Assembly (NCBI GenBank): GCA_002083985.1
Contig: MTER01000017.1
Location: forward strand, 1 to 8,512
Source: Candidatus Altarchaeales archaeon A3
GTDB taxonomy: Archaea > Altiarchaeota > Altiarchaeia > Altiarchaeales > Altiarchaeaceae
DNA length: 8,512 bases
Direction of reading: 5' to 3'
This document shows, one piece after another, positions 5,866-8,512 of this stretch. The position numbers were made by a program, and so were the translations under genes. The first letter of the stretch is position 1. Every line of letters begins with the position of its first letter. Under the pieces are notes generated by a model, which saw only the letters and a program-made list of their open reading frames with translations, did no database searches and was not told the DNA's origin.

Positions 5866-7669
5866 GTTTTACCTTAGTTAAAAATAAATATTCTTTGTGA
5901 TTGTCAAAATCAGTATTACCAGCATTAAAATGTTGGTGTTCTTTTTCAAATATTTTTGTTTCTCCTTTCGTTTTTAAAATCTCTTCAATTTCTTCAAGTG
6001 TAATTTTGTTTTTTGACGAATTACTTTTTGAATTGTATGTATTATTATAAGAAACAACTAAATATTTTGCATCAAGATCATTTACAAGCTCTGCAAGTCT
6101 TTGTTTTGCTTGAACTCTACAATAATCACTCATATTTTCAGGATCTGGTTTTAATGCTGTTCCATGTAGTTTAGATTTTTTCCATTGAGTGAGATTTTCT
6201 AAAACATGATAAAATCTACTATATTGTCTTGAATTATAAGGAGGATCAATATATGCAACATCTGTCTTAATTTCCTTAGCTAAAAGATTGGTATCTTTTC
6301 TAAAGATAGAAACATTTTTTATTTTTAATGGCTCAATAGGTTTCATAAAAAATTTATCTTCGATAAATTTTTTTTTAAAATAAGCATCATAATGACCGAC
6401 TGTGTTTGCTATTTTATCAATTGAATAAAGCAAAGAAGCAATTAAAATATAGTATTCTTTTTCGGTTAGATTTTTTTTGTTTTCTTCAATGTTTTCTCTG
6501 ATAAATCCGATTATCTTTGCTGAATTTTGACTAAAATATTTTCCGCCAAAGTTTTCAGAAAAATAGTTGTCATCTAAATCTTCATGATTTATGTTATTAT
6601 AATTTCTAATGATATTGTTGATCTTTTCTTGATCATATTTTTCATTACTAAAAAATGCCTGATAAATTGCGTTATTTGAAAACAAAAAATCATTTAAAAT
6701 TACTTTTTCAAAATGTTCCGTTGCTATTGCTCCGACAATTCCAGTACCTGCAAAAACATCTGCGAAAGTTGTTCCTTTGCACTCTTGCTTAATTACTGAA
6801 AAAATCCAATTTATAAGTTTTTGTTTACTCCCAATATATCTACGATTTTGTAACTGGTGATAATTATTTTTGATTTTCGGTAAATAATAGTCAAATTCTA
6901 CTACTTTCTCAATATTAATCTCATAAACAGGTTTTTCAATTTCCAAATAATCAAACAGTGTCCCTTGTACTCCGTCAGAAACATAATCAAAACTTCTGTT
7001 TTGATCTTTTAATTCTTTAAAGAAACTATAATCATCATTTTCGGAAGTGATTAAAAAGTCAATTACAGGAATTCCCATAAGTTCTCCTGCTTGTGCTATT
7101 TTTTTAACAACTTTCTTGTCTTTTTCACTTGGTGTTGAATCTCCCGAAGGGTGATTGTGAACTAAAATTATGCTTGCAGAATTTAACTCAACAGCAGGAT
7201 GAAAAATTTCTCTTGGATGAAGCAAGCTTTTATCAAGCAATCCAACACTAATTGTTTCTTTTTTGATTAAAACATTTCTCGCATTAAGGTATAAACAAAC
7301 TAAATATTCTTTTTTCTTCTCTCTTAAATCATAAGTTAAATTCAAAACATCTTTTGAATTTTTTATAACAATTTCTTTGCCATTTTTTTCTTCATAATAT
7401 CTTTTTACCAAAGCAATTGCAGAAGCAATTTGCAAGGCTTTTGCTGGTCCTATTCCATCAATAGTTTGTAAATCATCAACAGTAACTTCTAAAAAGTTAT
7501 CACGAAACTTCTTTACGATTTGCTGTGCAAGTTCTTGAACATTCTTGCCTTTTATTCCACTTCCTAAAACAATAGCCAAAAGATCACTTTTTGAAAGTGC
7601 ATCTGGTCCCTTTTGGAGAAATTTTTCTCTTGGACGAAGTACCTTTGAAATGTCTTTTATCTTAGCCAT
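5855..7669 (-). CDS. RadC fused to an N6-adenine DNA methyltransferase
   Basis: The 604-residue protein joins two complete units. Residues 1-225 are a full RadC (UPF0758): an N-terminal segment, a helix-hairpin-helix motif (DGIGPAKA, 71-78), and an MPN/JAB metal-binding domain with all JAMM residues in place (Glu121, His171, His173, Ser181, Asp184). A linker of about 50 residues leads to a D12-class adenine methyltransferase: motif X YIGSKQKLINWIF (278-290), motif I ADVFAGTGIVG (303-313), a helical insert probably for target recognition (about 330-450), and motif IV DPPY (475-478). The methyltransferase should modify one strand of the restriction site. The role of RadC here is unknown; RadC-like proteins are common on mobile and defence DNA. 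It is the first gene of the operon. No Shine-Dalgarno sequence precedes the ATG, but the start fits RadC proteins. The reading frame is unbroken, so the fusion is not a frameshift artefact within this sequence. Confidence 0.93.
   Translation of the reverse strand: MAKIKDISKVLRPREKFLQKGPDALSKSDLLAIVLGSGIKGKNVQELAQQIVKKFRDNFLEVTVDDLQTIDGIGPAKALQIASAIALVKRYYEEKNGKEIVIKNSKDVLNLTYDLREKKKEYLVCLYLNARNVLIKKETISVGLLDKSLLHPREIFHPAVELNSASIILVHNHPSGDSTPSEKDKKVVKKIAQAGELMGIPVIDFLITSENDDYSFFKELKDQNRSFDYVSDGVQGTLFDYLEIEKPVYEINIEKVVEFDYYLPKIKNNYHQLQNRRYIGSKQKLINWIFSVIKQECKGTTFADVFAGTGIVGAIATEHFEKVILNDFLFSNNAIYQAFFSNEKYDQEKINNIIRNYNNINHEDLDDNYFSENFGGKYFSQNSAKIIGFIRENIEENKKNLTEKEYYILIASLLYSIDKIANTVGHYDAYFKKKFIEDKFFMKPIEPLKIKNVSIFRKDTNLLAKEIKTDVAYIDPPYNSRQYSRFYHVLENLTQWKKSKLHGTALKPDPENMSDYCRVQAKQRLAELVNDLDAKYLVVSYNNTYNSKSNSSKNKITLEEIEEILKTKGETKIFEKEHQHFNAGNTDFDNHKEYLFLTKVKHER
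5872..5875 (-). promoter_or_regulatory. Ribosome binding site of the second methyltransferase
   Basis: AAGG on the minus strand, six bases before the ATG at 5865 and inside the end of the upstream gene. It supports this start in the 11-base overlap. Confidence 0.5.
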
Positions 7670-7681
7670 AGAAAAGTTTTT

Positions 7682-7701
7682 AATCTTTTAAAATCTTTTA
7701 A
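7682..7701. repeat. Two exact 10-bp tandem repeats in the leader of the restriction operon
   Basis: AATCTTTTAA occurs twice without a gap, 12 bases upstream of the RadC-methyltransferase start. The unit itself is low in complexity, so chance is possible. Its position between any upstream promoter and the start codon would suit an operator or leader element. AT-rich -10-like hexamers (TATATT and TATTAT, minus strand, near 7716-7725) lie just upstream, but no matching -35 box was found. Confidence 0.35.
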
Positions 7702-7815
7702 ATTATTGTGTTCATAATATACTAATTTTCTCTAAATTCTCTACTTTAAATTTTATTAAAATTCGTTTTCGGAGCGATAGCGGAGAAAATACCTTATATC
7801 CGCCTCATAAAAAAA

Positions 7816-8126
7816 GAAAAATCTTATTTTATAACAAAAGTTTCCCATTTGGAATTACCACTCTTACAGACATCGTTTTACCATTAAAAACTTCCAAATA
7901 TCATGGTGGAGGATTGTATCAAAATTTTTAAAATGATGCACAAAATTTGATAAAACAGGGAATTTTTTGTGAATTTATTGTCTGATTGTATGATTCAAGA
8001 GGTAAATTGATGTAGTTCAACAAATATTCCATTCCAATACATTGATTTTTATGAAATGAGAAACTTTTGTTATAATTCCTTTTTAAAAAGCAGAGTGAAA
8101 AAATATCAAATTGTAAAAATGTATGT
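7816..8126 (+). repeat. Right inverted flank repeat of the restriction-modification module
   Basis: Read outward from the module it carries the same ordered blocks as 1915-1987. These are GAAAAATCTTATTTTATAA (7816-7834), AAAAAGCAGAGTGAAAAA (8085-8102) and AAAAATGTATGT (8115-8126), followed by GTCATATAAC (8125-8134). The first and second blocks are pushed apart here by the inserted element at 7829-8075, while in the left copy only 12 bases separate them. Confidence 0.68.
7829..8075. mobile_element. MITE-like element with 22-bp terminal inverted repeats and TTATAA ends
   Basis: The left end (7829-7850) and the right end (8054-8075) are inverted repeats over 22 bases with a single mismatch, starting TTATAACAAAAGTTTC. 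TTATAA stands at both outer edges and is itself palindromic, so it may be the duplicated target or part of the repeat. The other flank copy (1915-1987) has the blocks on each side nearly joined, right at its own TTATAA, which shows an uninterrupted state. The 203-bp interior has no intact open frame and no transposase, as in a non-autonomous element moved by a transposase elsewhere in the genome. Confidence 0.6.
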
Positions 8127-8240
8127 CATATAACTTGTTATATCCACAGTTATTGCGTATATCCTTCTGATTTGACATGATATCCGCATTGTATATATAA
8201 CTCCAATTTGGCATGAAATCCACAGTTATTGTGCATATGT
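8126..8240 (+). repeat. Three degenerate tandem units of about 38 bp
   Basis: ATCCACAGTTATTG occurs exactly at 8142-8155 and 8218-8231, with a decayed version (ATCCGCATTG) between them at 8182-8191, giving spacings of 40 and 36. TTTGACATGATATCC (8171-8185) and TTTGGCATGAAATCC (8207-8221) also match at 13 of 15 positions. The first unit is preceded by a perfect palindrome, ATATAAC (8128-8134) and GTTATAT (8137-8143) around TT. Confidence 0.5.
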
Positions 8241-8260
8241 TATTTTTAATTCCATTACTG

Positions 8261-8383
8261 AAGTTTTGCGTTTTACTTTTTTGGCAGGTTAAAGCTTGCT
8301 GCATGTTTACCTTTAATAAATGCCAAAAATAAATGCCGAAAAACTAATTTTTATATGAGTAAATTTTTCAAAACGCAAAACTT
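8261..8383. repeat. 14-bp perfect inverted repeat pair
   Basis: AAGTTTTGCGTTTT (8261-8274) and AAAACGCAAAACTT (8370-8383) are exact reverse complements, 95 bases apart. The interior is AT-rich without an open frame. It may be a very short relic element or chance in AT-rich DNA, although each arm's GCG core makes chance less likely. Confidence 0.35.
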
Positions 8384-8458
8384 GAGTTTTATTAATAATT
8401 ATGCATTCAAATTAAATTAAATAAATATCAAATAAATAAATATTAGAGTTGTTGCAAA

Positions 8459-8512
8459 TTAAAAATTTCAACGGCGATTTAAAAATTTCATAAATTTTTA
8501 AAGATTGAAACC
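8459..8512 (-). repeat. Right-end copy of the hairpin repeat
   Basis: Reading inward from the end on the minus strand, this matches positions 17-71 read on the plus strand. The hairpin is TTTAAAAATTT (8478-8488), loop CAT, AAATTTTTAAA (8492-8502). Compared with the left copy one stem pair changed from C-G to T-A, so pairing is kept. The copy is cut by the window edge at a GAAACC that, in the left copy, is the inner arm of a second hairpin. Confidence 0.65.

Larger units (their letters stand above)
7670..8512. other. Long non-coding region upstream of the restriction operon
   Basis: No credible gene lies here. It holds the operon leader, a small GC-richer patch with CGGAG repeated (7769-7787), the right flank repeat of the module (7816-8126) interrupted by a MITE-like element (7829-8075), degenerate tandem repeats (8126-8240), a 14-bp inverted repeat pair (8261-8274 and 8370-8383) and the right-end hairpin repeat (8459-8512). 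Confidence 0.6.

Noticed and set aside
7851..8053. Remnant of a transposase inside the MITE-like element
   Set aside because: Short peptides can be read in several frames, but stops interrupt all of them and none resembles a known transposase, so a non-autonomous element is the simpler reading.
8083..8304. Open frame of 73 codons, minus strand
   Set aside because: It is built from the degenerate tandem repeats and one arm of the 14-bp inverted repeat, with no recognisable protein and no ribosome binding site.
1..8512. Alternative genetic code with TGA as glycine or tryptophan
   Set aside because: TGA ends three genes at sensible family lengths and no internal TGA breaks any of the six genes.
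1..8512. CRISPR array or tRNA gene
   Set aside because: No evenly spaced identical repeats with unique spacers and no cloverleaf-like sequence were found; the repeats seen are inverted or degenerate.

Overview
The window is strongly AT-rich bacterial accessory DNA. It uses the standard code: TGA ends three of the genes and TAA the other three. Most starts have weak or no Shine-Dalgarno sequence. Style and gene content would fit an AT-rich member of Bacteroidota or of the candidate phyla (Patescibacteria-like), but no marker gene allows a real assignment. All six genes I accept lie on the minus strand and all look like anti-phage defence genes, so I read the window as a defence island.

Module 1 (positions 370-1540) is a two-gene operon. 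A TIR-like protein of the MTH538/DUF1863 type (the kind seen in Thoeris ThsB) is followed after one base by a small protein with one N-terminal membrane segment. This looks like a TIR sensor or signal producer paired with a membrane effector. I cannot name the membrane protein's family. The module lies between two inverted, structured elements (200-292 and 1757-1860) that share end sequences but differ in the middle, reminiscent of integron attC sites, although no integrase is present.

Module 2 (2111-7669) is a tightly packed four-gene operon. It runs from a full-length RadC fused to an N6-adenine DNA methyltransferase, to a second Dam-like (D12 class) adenine methyltransferase, to an AlwI/PleI/BstNBI-type IIS restriction endonuclease, to a SIR2-like DUF4917 protein. 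Two methyltransferases fit the need to protect both strands of an asymmetric type IIS site. The last gene overlaps the endonuclease gene and would add a probable NAD-dependent effector to a restriction-modification system. Diverged inverted repeats flank this module (1915-1987 and 7816-8126). The right copy has been split by a 247-bp MITE-like element with 22-bp terminal inverted repeats.

The rest is non-coding and rich in repeats: twin hairpins with G-rich loops just downstream of module 2, degenerate tandem repeats at 8126-8240, and inverted copies of one hairpin repeat at the two extreme ends of the window. The two end copies show a compensatory base-pair change, which suggests either a dispersed structured repeat at which an assembly broke or the ends of a larger unit. 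No tRNA, rRNA, CRISPR array, transposase or integrase was seen.
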